A stretch of DNA of 64,000 nt from NCBI GenBank assembly GCA_017634595.1, contig JAGBNC010000011.1:51391-115390 (forward strand), given 5' to 3'. The stretch comes from Bacteroidales bacterium. GTDB taxonomy: Bacteria > Bacteroidota > Bacteroidia > Bacteroidales > UBA932. Position 1 is the first letter of the stretch, and every line of letters begins with the position of its first letter. A model generated the notes under the pieces. It did not search any database. It was given only the letters and a program-made list of their open reading frames with translations, and was not told the DNA's origin. The position numbers and the translations under genes were made by a program. Of the stretch, positions 43,555 through 52,493 are shown one piece after another.

Positions 43555-45927
43555 ATGAAGCAAGATATTAACATCATTCCCGTCGTTCAGGGAGAGCAGG
43601 CTTTCAAGGTCAATGAGTCTGAGCTTCCTGATGTCCTTCCGGTGCTTGCGCTGCGAAATGCCGCTCTCTTCCCGGGGACTGTCTATCCTATTACAATCGG
43701 CCGTGAAAAGTCTATCCGCCTGATCCAGGATGCGGAAGAGCAGGGCTTCTTTATAGGAGCCGTGCCTCAGAAAGACGTAACTGTAGAGAACCCCGAAGCC
43801 GCTGACCTCTATACATACGGTACTGTGTGCCGTATTCTCAAGACTCTGGAGATGCCGGACGGTACTCTTACCGCTATCCTTCAGGCTTTCAAGAGGATAG
43901 AAATAGAGACCGTTATAGGATTCGATCCGTATATCACGGCACGGGTACTCTATCTCAACGACAAGAGCTACAACTCTGACAGTACTGACATTAAGGCAAT
44001 CTCCGAGGCCATTAAAGATAAGGCGATGCAGCTCTTGCGTTCGTCGAATATGGGCTCAAGGGAGTCTATTGGTGCTCTCAAAGCCATAGACAATTTTGAG
44101 TTCCTCGTCAACTTCGTGGCCACGACCATCGATGTCGAGAACTTCAAGGAGAAGATGGAGCTTCTTCAGTATGGCGACGTGAAGATGCGTGCCATGAAGC
44201 TCCTCACCATTCTGGACGTACAGTTGCAGCTGATGAAGCTCAAGCAGGATATCAACCAGAAGGTCAAGAGTGAAATAGACCAGCAGCAGAGGGAATACTA
44301 TCTCAACAGCCAGCTGCGTACCATCCAGGAAGAGCTTGGCATGGACGAGCAGGAAGACTTTGACAAGTTCCGCGAGAGGGCCGCATCCAAGAAATGGCCT
44401 GAGGAAATTGCCAAAGCTTTTGAAAAAGAGCTCGCCAAGCTTGAGAAGTACAATCCCAATTCGCCCGACTACAGCGTCCAATACAATTACCTGGAGTTCA
44501 TGCTCCAGCTCCCTTGGGGCGAAATGAGCGAGGACAACCTTGACCTTAAGCATGCTCAGGAGGTCCTGGATGAGGACCATTATGGTCTCGATACGGTGAA
44601 GGACCGTATTATCGAGTATCTGGCCGTCCTTAAGTTAAAGGGGAACATGAAGTCGCCTATTCTGTGCCTGTATGGCCCTCCCGGAGTAGGAAAGACTTCC
44701 CTTGGCAAGTCGATTGCTCGTTCACTCGGACGTAAATATGTGCGCATCTCCCTTGGCGGCATGCACGACGAGGCTGAGATCCGCGGCCACCGCAAGACTT
44801 ACGTAGGCGCACTTCCGGGCCGCATCCTTAACGGAATAGCCCGTGCGGGCACCTCCAATCCGGTAATCGTTCTCGACGAGATAGATAAGCTGGGCGCAGA
44901 TTTCAAGGGCGACCCGTCGTCGGCTCTCCTTGAAGCACTTGATCCTGAGCAGAACTCTACTTTCCACGACAACTATCTGGATCAGGATTACGACCTTAGC
45001 CATGTGATGTTCATCACTACGGCCAACAGCCTGTCGCCTGTGCAGCCGGCTCTGCTCGACCGTATGGAGTTGATCAATGTGTCGGGCTATCTGGCAGAAG
45101 AAAAGGCGGAGATTGCCAAGAATTTCTTGCTGCCCAAGCAGCTTCGTGAGCACGGTCTTGATGCCAAGACCTTGAAAATCAGTGCAGCCGGTATTAAGGC
45201 CATTATCGACCAATATACTCATGAGAGCGGTGTCCGCGGTCTGGAGAAGCAAATTGCTAAGATTGCCCGCGTGACGGCCAAGAAGATTGCACTTGAGCAG
45301 GAGTATCCTTCTGTCATCAAGCCTGAGCACTTGAAAGAATACCTTGGTCTGCCCACCAATTTCCACGACCAGCAGAAGGGCAACGAGGCTCCGGGTGTGG
45401 TCACCGGCCTGGCCTGGACCCAGATGGGAGGCGAGATTCTGTTCGTTGAGAGTTCTGTCAGCACTGGCAAAGGCGTCATGACTATGACAGGTAATCTGGG
45501 TGATGTCATGAAGGAGTCCGCTACCATAGCGTACCAGTACATCAAGGCTCACCCCGATATGGCCAAGATGGATTCTAAAACATTCTCGGAGAAGGATATA
45601 CATGTCCATGTCCCCGAAGGCGCGACCCCCAAGGACGGTCCTTCAGCCGGTATAACTATGGTGAGCTCCATGGTGTCCGCCCTGCGTGGCGAGCCCGTCA
45701 AGAAAGGCATAGCCATGACAGGCGAGATGACCCTTCGCGGACGTGTGCTGCCCGTAGGCGGTATCAAGGAGAAGATACTGGCGGCCAAGAGGGCCGGGGT
45801 GCACACGATAGTGATCTCGGAAGAGAATCGCAAGGATGTCGAGGACATAAAGGAAATCTATGTCAAGGGTCTGACATTCCACTATGTCAAGACTATCTCC
45901 GATGTGATGGAGTTTATCTTCGACTGA
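43555..45927 (+). CDS. lon: ATP-dependent protease Lon
   Basis: 790 residues from ATG 43555 ([17 protein letters not shown]); a TTG 15 bases earlier is unlikely. Lon N-terminal substrate domain ([23 protein letters not shown]), coiled-coil, AAA module with Walker [14 protein letters not shown] and Walker [13 protein letters not shown], and protease domain with catalytic Ser in [11 protein letters not shown] and Lys in [14 protein letters not shown]. It degrades damaged and regulatory proteins. Single gene, ending in a strong terminator. Confidence 0.97.
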   Translation: MKQDINIIPVVQGEQAFKVNESELPDVLPVLALRNAALFPGTVYPITIGREKSIRLIQDAEEQGFFIGAVPQKDVTVENPEAADLYTYGTVCRILKTLEMPDGTLTAILQAFKRIEIETVIGFDPYITARVLYLNDKSYNSDSTDIKAISEAIKDKAMQLLRSSNMGSRESIGALKAIDNFEFLVNFVATTIDVENFKEKMELLQYGDVKMRAMKLLTILDVQLQLMKLKQDINQKVKSEIDQQQREYYLNSQLRTIQEELGMDEQEDFDKFRERAASKKWPEEIAKAFEKELAKLEKYNPNSPDYSVQYNYLEFMLQLPWGEMSEDNLDLKHAQEVLDEDHYGLDTVKDRIIEYLAVLKLKGNMKSPILCLYGPPGVGKTSLGKSIARSLGRKYVRISLGGMHDEAEIRGHRKTYVGALPGRILNGIARAGTSNPVIVLDEIDKLGADFKGDPSSALLEALDPEQNSTFHDNYLDQDYDLSHVMFITTANSLSPVQPALLDRMELINVSGYLAEEKAEIAKNFLLPKQLREHGLDAKTLKISAAGIKAIIDQYTHESGVRGLEKQIAKIARVTAKKIALEQEYPSVIKPEHLKEYLGLPTNFHDQQKGNEAPGVVTGLAWTQMGGEILFVESSVSTGKGVMTMTGNLGDVMKESATIAYQYIKAHPDMAKMDSKTFSEKDIHVHVPEGATPKDGPSAGITMVSSMVSALRGEPVKKGIAMTGEMTLRGRVLPVGGIKEKILAAKRAGVHTIVISEENRKDVEDIKEIYVKGLTFHYVKTISDVMEFIFD

Positions 45928-45941
45928 AAAGTATTATAGCA

Positions 45942-46003
45942 ACTGCTCCCTTTGCAGACCATCAGAATAAATAATAAGGTCTGCAAAGGGAGCAGTCGTT
46001 TTT
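45942..46003. terminator. Strong hairpin terminator after lon, shared with the convergent gene
   Basis: Arms 45942-45960 and 45978-45996 are perfect 19-base reverse complements (ACTGCTCCCTTTGCAGACC type) with a 17-base AT-rich spacer, followed by CGTTTTT on the plus strand. The minus orientation lacks a clean T-run (TTGCTATAATAC). The arm shares CCCTTTG-AGAC with the palindrome at 29762, a possible distant relative. Confidence 0.8.
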
Positions 46004-46014
46004 CAGCCTCCGGT

Positions 46015-46251
46015 TCAGAAGAGTGTAGGGTGGTTCTCCTCAAGTCCGCGCAGCACCCGTTCCATAACGGCCTGGCGTATTAGAGCGGAACGTGAACTGA
46101 CCTTGAAGCGGCGGCAATATTCGTCGATTGCGGATATCTCTTTGTCGTTGAACAGAACGGCCTTCCTGTGAATGCGCAGCATCGATTCGCGCTGTTTGTC
46201 GAAGTACGCCGGATCCACTCCTTGAATCTTATTTTTCTTGCGTTTGCCCAT
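46015..46251 (-). CDS. Small conserved ribbon-helix-helix-like protein
   Basis: 78 residues from ATG 46251 (MGKRKKNKIQGVDPAYFDKQRESM). The second half, VLFNDKEISAIDEYCRRFKVSSRSALIRQAVMERVLRGLEENHPTLF, resembles a ribbon-helix-helix fold (strand, helix, SSRSAL turn, helix). I recall close homologues of unknown function in Bacteroidales. A DNA- or RNA-binding regulator is possible, not shown. Its start overlaps the end of the thioredoxin-like gene by 23 bases, so the two are coupled. Confidence 0.8.
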   Translation of the reverse strand: MGKRKKNKIQGVDPAYFDKQRESMLRIHRKAVLFNDKEISAIDEYCRRFKVSSRSALIRQAVMERVLRGLEENHPTLF

Positions 46252-47065
46252 AGTAATCGCAAATATAATGAATAATTTCCGTAAGTGATTCAAGTTCAAG
46301 ACGTCTGCCTAATATTTCGCCGTCTGTGTCGGTAAAATAGATCCTTGGGGTTGAAATAACACCATAAAGTCTCAGGTAGTCGCTTTCGATTTCAGGGTCC
46401 CACGCATGCACTATTTTTAGCTGCCTGTTCTTTACTTTGAAACTGCGCCTGAATTGTCTCCATGCCTTTTTGTCGTGTCCGCAGTACACAGCGTAGAAGT
46501 TGCAAGGGAACTCGACTTTCTCAAGTATAGATGGCAGCAACTGTGACTCAAGCTTGCATTTGGCGCAACTTGTATCGAAGAAAAACAATATCGAATAGCT
46601 GCCGTTTTGCGGAATTGTCACGCTTCCGCCGCAGGGCTTCTTGAGCGTAACAACCGGAGCCTTCATTCCCAGAAGGGTGGATCGGTTGAAGCTTGTAAAC
46701 AAGTCAGCATCGAAGCGGTCGAACTCGCTTCGCATCGCAATGGTGCCGGGTTTAAACCAATTGTCGTAAATATGTATTGCCACCGCCTCGTCACCCATAA
46801 GGGGCGAGTCCTTGTAGTGGTCGTACAGCCAAAGCGCAATGTGCTGTGTGGTGGAGGAGTCGCTTACGGAACTGATAAGAAAGTCGCTTTCCGCCTTTTT
46901 GACATCGAAGCTTTCTCTTTCAATAGCAGCCGTATATTTCTCCAGCATGACATCGAGTTTGGCGAATGTCAGGCTGTCGGGAACCTGTGTTGTACCGCCC
47001 GCAAACGCACGGACCATGGCGCCGAGGCACATGCAGATCAGGAGAATAATATGTCTTTTTCCCAT
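46229..47065 (-). CDS. Secreted thioredoxin-like (TlpA-type) protein
   Basis: 278 residues. Signal peptide MGKRHIILLICMCLGAMVRAFA. The N-terminal half is helical, as in the DUF5106-like proteins of Bacteroidota; the C-terminal half is a thioredoxin fold with active site FFFDTSCAKCKLES (CxxC), cis-Pro segment YGVISTPRIYFTD and final helix. It probably acts as a periplasmic or outer-envelope thiol-disulfide reductase. It lies 21 bases after coaD on the same strand. Confidence 0.87.
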   Translation of the reverse strand: MGKRHIILLICMCLGAMVRAFAGGTTQVPDSLTFAKLDVMLEKYTAAIERESFDVKKAESDFLISSVSDSSTTQHIALWLYDHYKDSPLMGDEAVAIHIYDNWFKPGTIAMRSEFDRFDADLFTSFNRSTLLGMKAPVVTLKKPCGGSVTIPQNGSYSILFFFDTSCAKCKLESQLLPSILEKVEFPCNFYAVYCGHDKKAWRQFRRSFKVKNRQLKIVHAWDPEIESDYLRLYGVISTPRIYFTDTDGEILGRRLELESLTEIIHYICDYYGQTQEK

Positions 47066-47086
47066 AATGTGACGAAGATAAAGATT

Positions 47087-47557
47087 CTATTCCACTGGAG
47101 GCAGAACGACCCCTTCAGGCACGAACAGGGAGGTGTCGCCATGGTGGCGGAGGATGTCCCTGACGGCGCTGGAGGAGATGTGTGCGAATTCCTGTGCTGT
47201 AGGGATGATAATGGTCTCGATCTCAGGAGCCAGGCGGCGGTTGGCATCGGCAATGGCACGCTCGTTCTCGAAATCGAGCATATTCCGCACACCCCTTACG
47301 ATGTGACGGATGCCCAGATCGCGGCAGACATCGACGGTGAGTCCGTCATACTCAATTACGCGTATATTGTCGAGGCCTTCGGTAGCTTGAAAGATAATGC
47401 TTTTCTTCTGTTCGTTGGTATAGAACCCGGTCTTGTCCTGGTTCACACCGATAGCGATTACTACCTTGTCGAACATTGTCAGAGCGCGCCGCAGGATGTT
47501 GAGATGTCCTGCAGTGAAAGGATCGAAAGATCCGGGGAATAGTGCTGTTCTGTGCAT
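47087..47557 (-). CDS. coaD: Phosphopantetheine adenylyltransferase
   Basis: 156 residues, usual length. Nucleotidyltransferase motif FPGSFDPFTAGHLNILRRA (T15-A-G-H18) and the second ATP motif ISSSAVRD; also RGVRNMLDFENE. It makes dephospho-CoA from ATP and 4'-phosphopantetheine. First gene of the unit coaD, TlpA-like, small RHH-like protein, reading from the bidirectional promoter shared with ung. Confidence 0.96.
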   Translation of the reverse strand: MHRTALFPGSFDPFTAGHLNILRRALTMFDKVVIAIGVNQDKTGFYTNEQKKSIIFQATEGLDNIRVIEYDGLTVDVCRDLGIRHIVRGVRNMLDFENERAIADANRRLAPEIETIIIPTAQEFAHISSSAVRDILRHHGDTSLFVPEGVVLPPVE

Positions 47558-47562
47558 AGCAA

Positions 47563-47590
47563 CAAAGATAGCGTTTTTTTAATATCTTTG
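47563..47590. promoter_or_regulatory. Back-to-back promoters of coaD and ung
   Basis: TATCTTTG occurs on the minus strand (47570-47563) and on the plus strand (47583-47590). Each ends 5 bases before its ATG (47557 and 47596), so both mRNAs should be leaderless or have only a few leader bases. The whole intergenic gap is 38 bases, so the -33 element of each lies in or near the other gene's promoter. Confidence 0.6.
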
Positions 47591-47595
47591 CAGAT

Positions 47596-48267
47596 ATGAT
47601 TAATGTCAAGATAGAAGAATCTTGGAGAGAGGCTCTCTCCGGTGAGTTTGGGAAGCCTTACTTTGAGTCCCTTGTGCAGCATCTTCATGCCGAGAAAGCT
47701 GCCGGGCGGACCATTTTCCCTCCTGGCGGACAAATATTCAGGGCCTTTGAATTATGTCCGCTGCCAGACGTAAAGGTCGTCATTCTCGGGCAAGACCCTT
47801 ATCACGGCTACGGTCAGGCAATGGGCCTGTCGTTTTCGGTGCCCGACGGAGTTACGGCTCCGCCTTCACTCAAGAATATTTTCAAGGAAATAGAAGATGA
47901 CCTGGGTATCAGGATGTCGGGGCGTCCGAACCTGGAGCCGTGGGCGCGTCAGGGCGTACTTCTTCTCAATGCCGTGCTTACGGTCAGGGCGGGGGAGCCG
48001 ACATCGCACGCCGGCATAGGGTGGCAGGAATTCACCGACGCCGTTATCCGTTGCATATCCGACAAGTGTGAAGGAGTCGTGTTCATGCTTTGGGGCAGTT
48101 ATGCCAAGTCAAAGGCCCCTCTTATTGATTCTTCCAAGCATTTCATACTTCAGGCAGCGCATCCCTCACCCCTTGCCCGCGGTGCCTTTTTCGGCTGCCG
48201 GCATTTTTCGCAGGCAAATGCCATTCTCAAGGCTGAGGGGCGGGAACCGATTGACTGGCAATTATAA
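47596..48267 (+). CDS. ung: Uracil-DNA glycosylase
   Basis: 223 residues. Family 1 motif GQDPYHGYGQAMGLSF with catalytic Asp67, and HPSPLARGAFFGC with the catalytic His; also WARQGVLLLNAVLTVRAGEPTSH. It removes uracil from DNA as the first step of base-excision repair. The overlapping promoter leaves almost no leader. Confidence 0.97.
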   Translation: MINVKIEESWREALSGEFGKPYFESLVQHLHAEKAAGRTIFPPGGQIFRAFELCPLPDVKVVILGQDPYHGYGQAMGLSFSVPDGVTAPPSLKNIFKEIEDDLGIRMSGRPNLEPWARQGVLLLNAVLTVRAGEPTSHAGIGWQEFTDAVIRCISDKCEGVVFMLWGSYAKSKAPLIDSSKHFILQAAHPSPLARGAFFGCRHFSQANAILKAEGREPIDWQL

Positions 48268-48287
48268 CAATAGTAAACACAAGCATT

Positions 48288-48962
48288 ATGTATATTTGGA
48301 TAATCCTTATTGCGGTGATGGTGCTGTCGTTCATCATTCAGCGCAGACTTCAGAGTAAATTCGACAAGTATTCGGATGTGCCTGCACCCGGCGGCCTGAG
48401 CGGTGCGGAAGTAGCGCGTCTGATGCTCGAACGCAATGGTATTCACGGCGTTGAGGTAGTATCGATTGACGGACGGTTGACGGACCACTACAACCCCAAG
48501 GACTCGACCATCAACCTCAGCAGAGATGTCTATTCAGGACGGAGCGTCGCTGCTTGTGCAGTGGCCGCACATGAGACCGGGCATGCCATCCAGCACGCCA
48601 AGGGGTACGCTCCATTGAAGCTCCGTACTGCAATGGTGCCCTTGGTGTCATTTGCTAATAATACTGTGCAATGGGTGCTGCTGGCGGGAGTGCTGCTGGT
48701 CAACATCACTCCTGCTCTCCTGTGGCTCGGCATTGCTTTGTTCGCCTTTACTACTTTGTTCAGCTTGATTACTCTGCCGGTAGAGTTAGATGCCAGCTCG
48801 CGCGCCGTGACATGGCTCTCTTCGGAGGGAGTCCTGGATGCCCAGACAAATCCTATGGCTGTGGATGCGCTAAAATGGGCGGCATACACCTATATCATTG
48901 CGGCTGTGGGTTCTTTAGCGACTCTTGTCTATTATATAACCATTGCCAACAGCCGGAGGTAA
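48288..48962 (+). CDS. YugP-type membrane zinc metallopeptidase
   Basis: 224 residues. Starts with a transmembrane helix (MYIWIILIAVMVLSFIIQ), followed by the protease domain containing AVAAHETGHAIQHAKGY (HExxH, His95, Glu96, His99), then two more hydrophobic spans and a C-terminal helix (AAYTYIIAAVGSLATLVYYITI). The family (PF04298-like) is common and little studied. It probably acts in membrane-protein quality control. It follows ung by 20 bases. Confidence 0.88.
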   Translation: MYIWIILIAVMVLSFIIQRRLQSKFDKYSDVPAPGGLSGAEVARLMLERNGIHGVEVVSIDGRLTDHYNPKDSTINLSRDVYSGRSVAACAVAAHETGHAIQHAKGYAPLKLRTAMVPLVSFANNTVQWVLLAGVLLVNITPALLWLGIALFAFTTLFSLITLPVELDASSRAVTWLSSEGVLDAQTNPMAVDALKWAAYTYIIAAVGSLATLVYYITIANSRR

Positions 48963-48974
48963 GGGCCGGAGAGA

Positions 48975-49358
48975 CTACATGTCCAGCAGGTCCCTAAGCG
49001 CGTCAAGTTCGCGGCGGTCTTTTTTGGTAGGACGTCCTGTCCCGCGATCCCTGTGGAGAACAATGGTCTCTTTGGGAGCATGGAATTTGGCACGTTCCGA
49101 CTCCGGTGTGAGGTCTTCTGCGTATTCGGGGACCAACTGAGCTCCCATGCGGTTTTCGCTCAGTTGCAGCACTTTGTAACTCAGTGTTGCTGGACCTTTG
49201 TGAATCTGTATCACATCGCCTATCTTGACTGCCTTGCTGGGCTTTGCAGTGGCGGAATTAATGTGCACCTTGTTGCCGTTGCACGCATCGGTAGCGTCGC
49301 TGCGGGTCTTGTACAAGCGAATGGCCCACAAGTATTTGTCTATCCTTACACTGTCCAT
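48975..49358 (-). CDS. hslR: S4-domain RNA-binding protein, Hsp15-like
   Basis: 127 residues. S4 domain at the start (VRIDKYLWAIRLYKTRSDATDACNGNKVHINSATAKPSKAVKIGDVIQI), then a basic tail (HRDRGTGRPTKKDRRELDALRDLLD), as in Hsp15, which binds stalled 50S subunits with attached nascent chains. Its start overlaps the DJ-1 gene end by 13 bases. It converges with the metallopeptidase gene. Confidence 0.88.
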   Translation of the reverse strand: MDSVRIDKYLWAIRLYKTRSDATDACNGNKVHINSATAKPSKAVKIGDVIQIHKGPATLSYKVLQLSENRMGAQLVPEYAEDLTPESERAKFHAPKETIVLHRDRGTGRPTKKDRRELDALRDLLDM

Positions 49359-49921
49359 AGGTACATAGCTTTTCTGACCTCTTCCACTCTTTCGGGGTGT
49401 AGTACCTTAAGGATTTCCAGGCCGAAGCTGACGGCATGTCCTGCACTGCGTCCTGTAATGATACGTCCGGAGCGGACCGCCGGCATGGGAGTGAAAACTG
49501 CCCCTTTGGCCGTCAGAGCATCCTGAAATCCTTCGAAGCATGTGAATTCTTTACCGGAGAGATCGTCCAGCTGGCTGATAACCAATCCGGGAGCGGCACA
49601 AATGGCGGCCACGCTGCCTCCTGACGCGTAATGCTGCTTCATAGCTTCCATAAGCGGCTCGCAGGCGGCAAGGTTGCGGGTGCCAGGCATACCGCCGGGA
49701 AAGATCATAAAGTCTTCCGGTCCTGAAGGGAGTGAGACGAGGTCTGCTTCGTCCAGGGTGTAAGCTGCTTGTACCGTAACCCCGTGAGAACTTTCAACCG
49801 CGGTCTCATCATATATAGAGATCAAGTTGACATCTACACCGCCGCGGCGGAGGACATCGTTGGTGGCCAAGGCTTCGACATCTTCAAAGCCGTCGGCAAG
49901 AAAAATATTGACTCCTTTCAT
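49346..49921 (-). CDS. DJ-1/PfpI-family protein (YajL-like)
   Basis: 191 residues. Nucleophile-elbow Cys108 in GGSVAAICAAPGLV, acid residue in ADGFEDVEA, and ITGRSAGHAVSFGLEI near the C-terminus, the YajL/DJ-1 pattern. Family roles include deglycase or chaperone activity and oxidative-stress protection; the exact role is disputed and not shown here. Coupled with hslR. Divergent from manA. Confidence 0.9.
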   Translation of the reverse strand: MKGVNIFLADGFEDVEALATNDVLRRGGVDVNLISIYDETAVESSHGVTVQAAYTLDEADLVSLPSGPEDFMIFPGGMPGTRNLAACEPLMEAMKQHYASGGSVAAICAAPGLVISQLDDLSGKEFTCFEGFQDALTAKGAVFTPMPAVRSGRIITGRSAGHAVSFGLEILKVLHPERVEEVRKAMYLWTV

Positions 49922-49948
49922 AATATTCGCAATATACTGAAAAATCCG

Positions 49949-49956
49949 TATTTTTG
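49949..49956 (+). promoter_or_regulatory. -7 box of manA
   Basis: TATTTTTG matches the -7 consensus. The ATG is 18 bases further on. The -33 position carries TTCG rather than TTTG. Confidence 0.5.
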
Positions 49957-49974
49957 TGTCACAAATATCGATCC

Positions 49975-50988
49975 ATGGAAGAAAAGAAACTATACCCTTT
50001 TAAATTCTGCACTCTGCAAGACGAGTATATTTGGGGCTCTGATGAGTTTAAACTTGCCGACCTGGGCTATCGTGATTCCCTGATCCGTGAGGGATGGCTT
50101 GCTGGAAATGCCCTGAGCGAGGTAATGGACACATATCTTGACCGTGTGGTGGGAGATAATGTTTATAAATTCTGGGGGCGCCAGTTCCCGGTGCAGATCA
50201 AAGATATACGGGTCAAGGGCCGTATGCCGTTGAGGGTGCATCCTGATGCTGAGACCGCTGAGCAGCGTTACGATTTCCTCGGACGCGAGAAGCTCTGGTA
50301 TGTGATACGGGCCGGAAAAGATGCTCTTCTGAGCATTGGCTTCGAGCATGATACTGATGCTTCAGAACTGGTGCAGGCTTGCGCCGACGGCAGCGAAGAT
50401 GAGCTTCTGCATCATGTCAAACCCGCCGCAGGGGAGTTCTTCCATATACGTCCTGGTGTTCCGCATGCGGCGAGCGGTGAAGTCGAAATCCTTGAGGTGA
50501 GCGAATCCTCCCCACTTGATTTCTGCCTGAGCACTTGGGGCGAAGAACTCAGTACCGAGGAGTTTGACCCGTCCCTTGACTTGACCGACGCCCTCGATTT
50601 TATCGATTACAAGGCTTGGAATGCCCCTCTGGCGCCTCATTCACATGATGGGGATGTAGTTCGTAAACTGGTTGACATCCCGGAGTTTACAGTCGCTAAA
50701 ATAGCTCTGACCGATCCTCTGCATATTTACAGCGAGAGGTTCGATTCGTTTATTCTGTATTATTGCCTTGAGGGCGAAGCATCAGTACAGATGGAGGTCT
50801 TGGGACAGACGGCGCGCTTCCCGTTCAGCGCCGGCCAGGCTATGCTCGTGCCTGCAGAATGTCCCGATTATTTCCTTGTGCCCACTGATCGCGGCACTCA
50901 ACTGCTGGAGGTTACGATAGCTCCGAGAGAAGAGATAGATTCATATCTGTCGGCCTCTGCCCCCGGAGGAAACGAAAGCCACAACTAG
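49975..50988 (+). CDS. manA: Class I mannose-6-phosphate isomerase
   Basis: 337 residues from ATG 49975 (MEEKKLYPFKFCTLQDEYIWGS). Cupin core with PLRVHPDAETAEQRYDFLGREKLWYVI and HIRPGVPHAASGEVEILEVSESS, giving the zinc ligands of short type I isomerases of Bacteroidota. It interconverts mannose-6-phosphate and fructose-6-phosphate, linking to the other fructose-6-phosphate routes in the window. Its last 48 bases overlap the convergent lol permease gene. Confidence 0.92.
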   Translation: MEEKKLYPFKFCTLQDEYIWGSDEFKLADLGYRDSLIREGWLAGNALSEVMDTYLDRVVGDNVYKFWGRQFPVQIKDIRVKGRMPLRVHPDAETAEQRYDFLGREKLWYVIRAGKDALLSIGFEHDTDASELVQACADGSEDELLHHVKPAAGEFFHIRPGVPHAASGEVEILEVSESSPLDFCLSTWGEELSTEEFDPSLDLTDALDFIDYKAWNAPLAPHSHDGDVVRKLVDIPEFTVAKIALTDPLHIYSERFDSFILYYCLEGEASVQMEVLGQTARFPFSAGQAMLVPAECPDYFLVPTDRGTQLLEVTIAPREEIDSYLSASAPGGNESHN

Positions 50989-52146
50989 CCCTATCAGTGC
51001 GACTCCGGCTGCGGTCAAAAGCACGTCGGACAATTGTAGTACTACGGGGTAGGAACTGACCAGGAAATTGCCCGGCATCTTTACTATACCCAGGTGCTGC
51101 TGGAGCAGCGCCAGAATGATACCCGCGGCCAGTCCGACCAACAGTCCGCACAGCGAAATCAGCCAGCCTTCTAGCAGGAAGATGCGCTTTATCAAGCGTT
51201 TGCTGGCCCCCATGGCCTGAAGCGTGGCTATGTCTTCTTTCTTTTCTATGATCAGCATAGACAGCGAACCGAATATGTTGAAGGCGACGATGATAACTAC
51301 GAAGAGCAGGATAAAGAACACGGCGGCCTTCTCGTATTTCATCATGCGGAAAAGGGTCGGATGCTGTTCGTAACTGTCCAGAAGAGTGCACTGCTCTGCA
51401 TAGTCTTTCTTGAATGCTCGGATTGACGAGCGGCTGTTGTCAAGAAGTCTGATTTCGACTCCGCTAGCTTCTCCCTTTTTGCTCCCCAATAGGCTTTCCA
51501 TGATGCTCAGAGGCACGATGAGGAGTTCGGCGTCGGTGTCGCTGCTGATGCTCATCAGTCCGGCAGGGAGCACCTTTTCGCACCGTGCCGAGGCTGCAGG
51601 ATTGCTGATAGAGATAGAAGCGTCCCTGTCGGGATAGTAGATCTCCAACATATCTACGAAACGGGGGTGGATTCCCATTTTATGGGCTAATGTCGATCCT
51701 GCTATGGCCATGGGAATCTCGCCGCGGTGAAGCTGCAGACTGCCTTCGTAGATGTGGGAGGCAAGCCTGCTGTGGGTAGTGTACACTTCCTCCACTCCTT
51801 TGGCCCTGGCAAGCCCCTGGTGCTCTCCATAGATCAAGAAAACATTGTCCTCAAGCGTGCGCGACACCGACTCAACCCTCGGGTCTGAGGACAAGCGGGC
51901 GAGCAGTAGGGAATCGGGCACAAACTTAGCGGCCCCGTCTCCGTGCACCATCATAAGGTCGGGGTCAAGGTCGCCCAAATTCTGTTTAATCAAAGAATCG
52001 AAGCCGTTGTAAACGCTCAGTATCAATATCAGCGCCGCCGTGCCTATGGCCATCCCAGCTGCGCTGATCGCCGAAATCACATTGATAACGTTGTGCGATT
52101 TGCGGGCGAACAGATACCTGCGCGCTATGAACAGCGGCAGGTTCAT
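50941..52146 (-). CDS. LolC/LolE-type lipoprotein-release ABC permease
   Basis: 401 residues. Start [53 protein letters not shown] is typical of LolC/E (first transmembrane helix). A MacB-like periplasmic domain follows (about 45-270), then three transmembrane helices of the FtsX domain (FFILLFVVIIVAFNIFGSLSMLIIEKKEDIATLQAMGAS, LEGWLISLCGLLVGLAAGIILAL, LLTAAGVALIGLVVAFVSS). With an ATPase encoded elsewhere it should release lipoproteins from the inner membrane. It overlaps rbfA by 4 bases. Confidence 0.9.
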   Translation of the reverse strand: MNLPLFIARRYLFARKSHNVINVISAISAAGMAIGTAALILILSVYNGFDSLIKQNLGDLDPDLMMVHGDGAAKFVPDSLLLARLSSDPRVESVSRTLEDNVFLIYGEHQGLARAKGVEEVYTTHSRLASHIYEGSLQLHRGEIPMAIAGSTLAHKMGIHPRFVDMLEIYYPDRDASISISNPAASARCEKVLPAGLMSISSDTDAELLIVPLSIMESLLGSKKGEASGVEIRLLDNSRSSIRAFKKDYAEQCTLLDSYEQHPTLFRMMKYEKAAVFFILLFVVIIVAFNIFGSLSMLIIEKKEDIATLQAMGASKRLIKRIFLLEGWLISLCGLLVGLAAGIILALLQQHLGIVKMPGNFLVSSYPVVLQLSDVLLTAAGVALIGLVVAFVSSGGRGRQI

Positions 52147-52493
52147 TTGCGGAGCAGCTCTTCGATGTGCTGAGCGTAGTCAAGCGATGTGTCCAGGAAG
52201 AAATCGATCTCAGGGACAATTCTTAGCTGAGAGGAAACCTGACGTCCGAGCTCTCCCCGGATGGCTTTCTTGTTATCTTCCAGAATGCGCATCACGGAGT
52301 CTTGTTTGTCGGAAGGGAAGATGCTGACGAATACTTTGGCTATGCTCAGGTCGGGGCTTATGCGCACCTCGCTGACTGTAACCATGGCTCCGCCGAACAT
52401 TGCCATGCCCTTGCTGCGTATTATTTCGGCAAGGTCGCGCTGAATCTCACGCGCGACCTTGAGCTGTCTTGTGCCTGCCGGTTTGTTATCCAT
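52143..52493 (-). CDS. rbfA: Ribosome-binding factor A
   Basis: 116 residues. KH-type fold with [42 protein letters not shown] and [33 protein letters not shown], all RbfA features. It is needed for late maturation of the 30S subunit. It overlaps tyrS by 8 bases at its start and the lol gene by 4 bases at its end. Confidence 0.94.
   Translation of the reverse strand: MDNKPAGTRQLKVAREIQRDLAEIIRSKGMAMFGGAMVTVSEVRISPDLSIAKVFVSIFPSDKQDSVMRILEDNKKAIRGELGRQVSSQLRIVPEIDFFLDTSLDYAQHIEELLRK

Noticed and set aside
45942-45996. Full member of the 29762/33034 palindrome family
   Set aside because: Only part of the arm (CCCTTTG-AGAC) is shared and the spacer is unrelated, so it is treated as a terminator with possible distant kinship.
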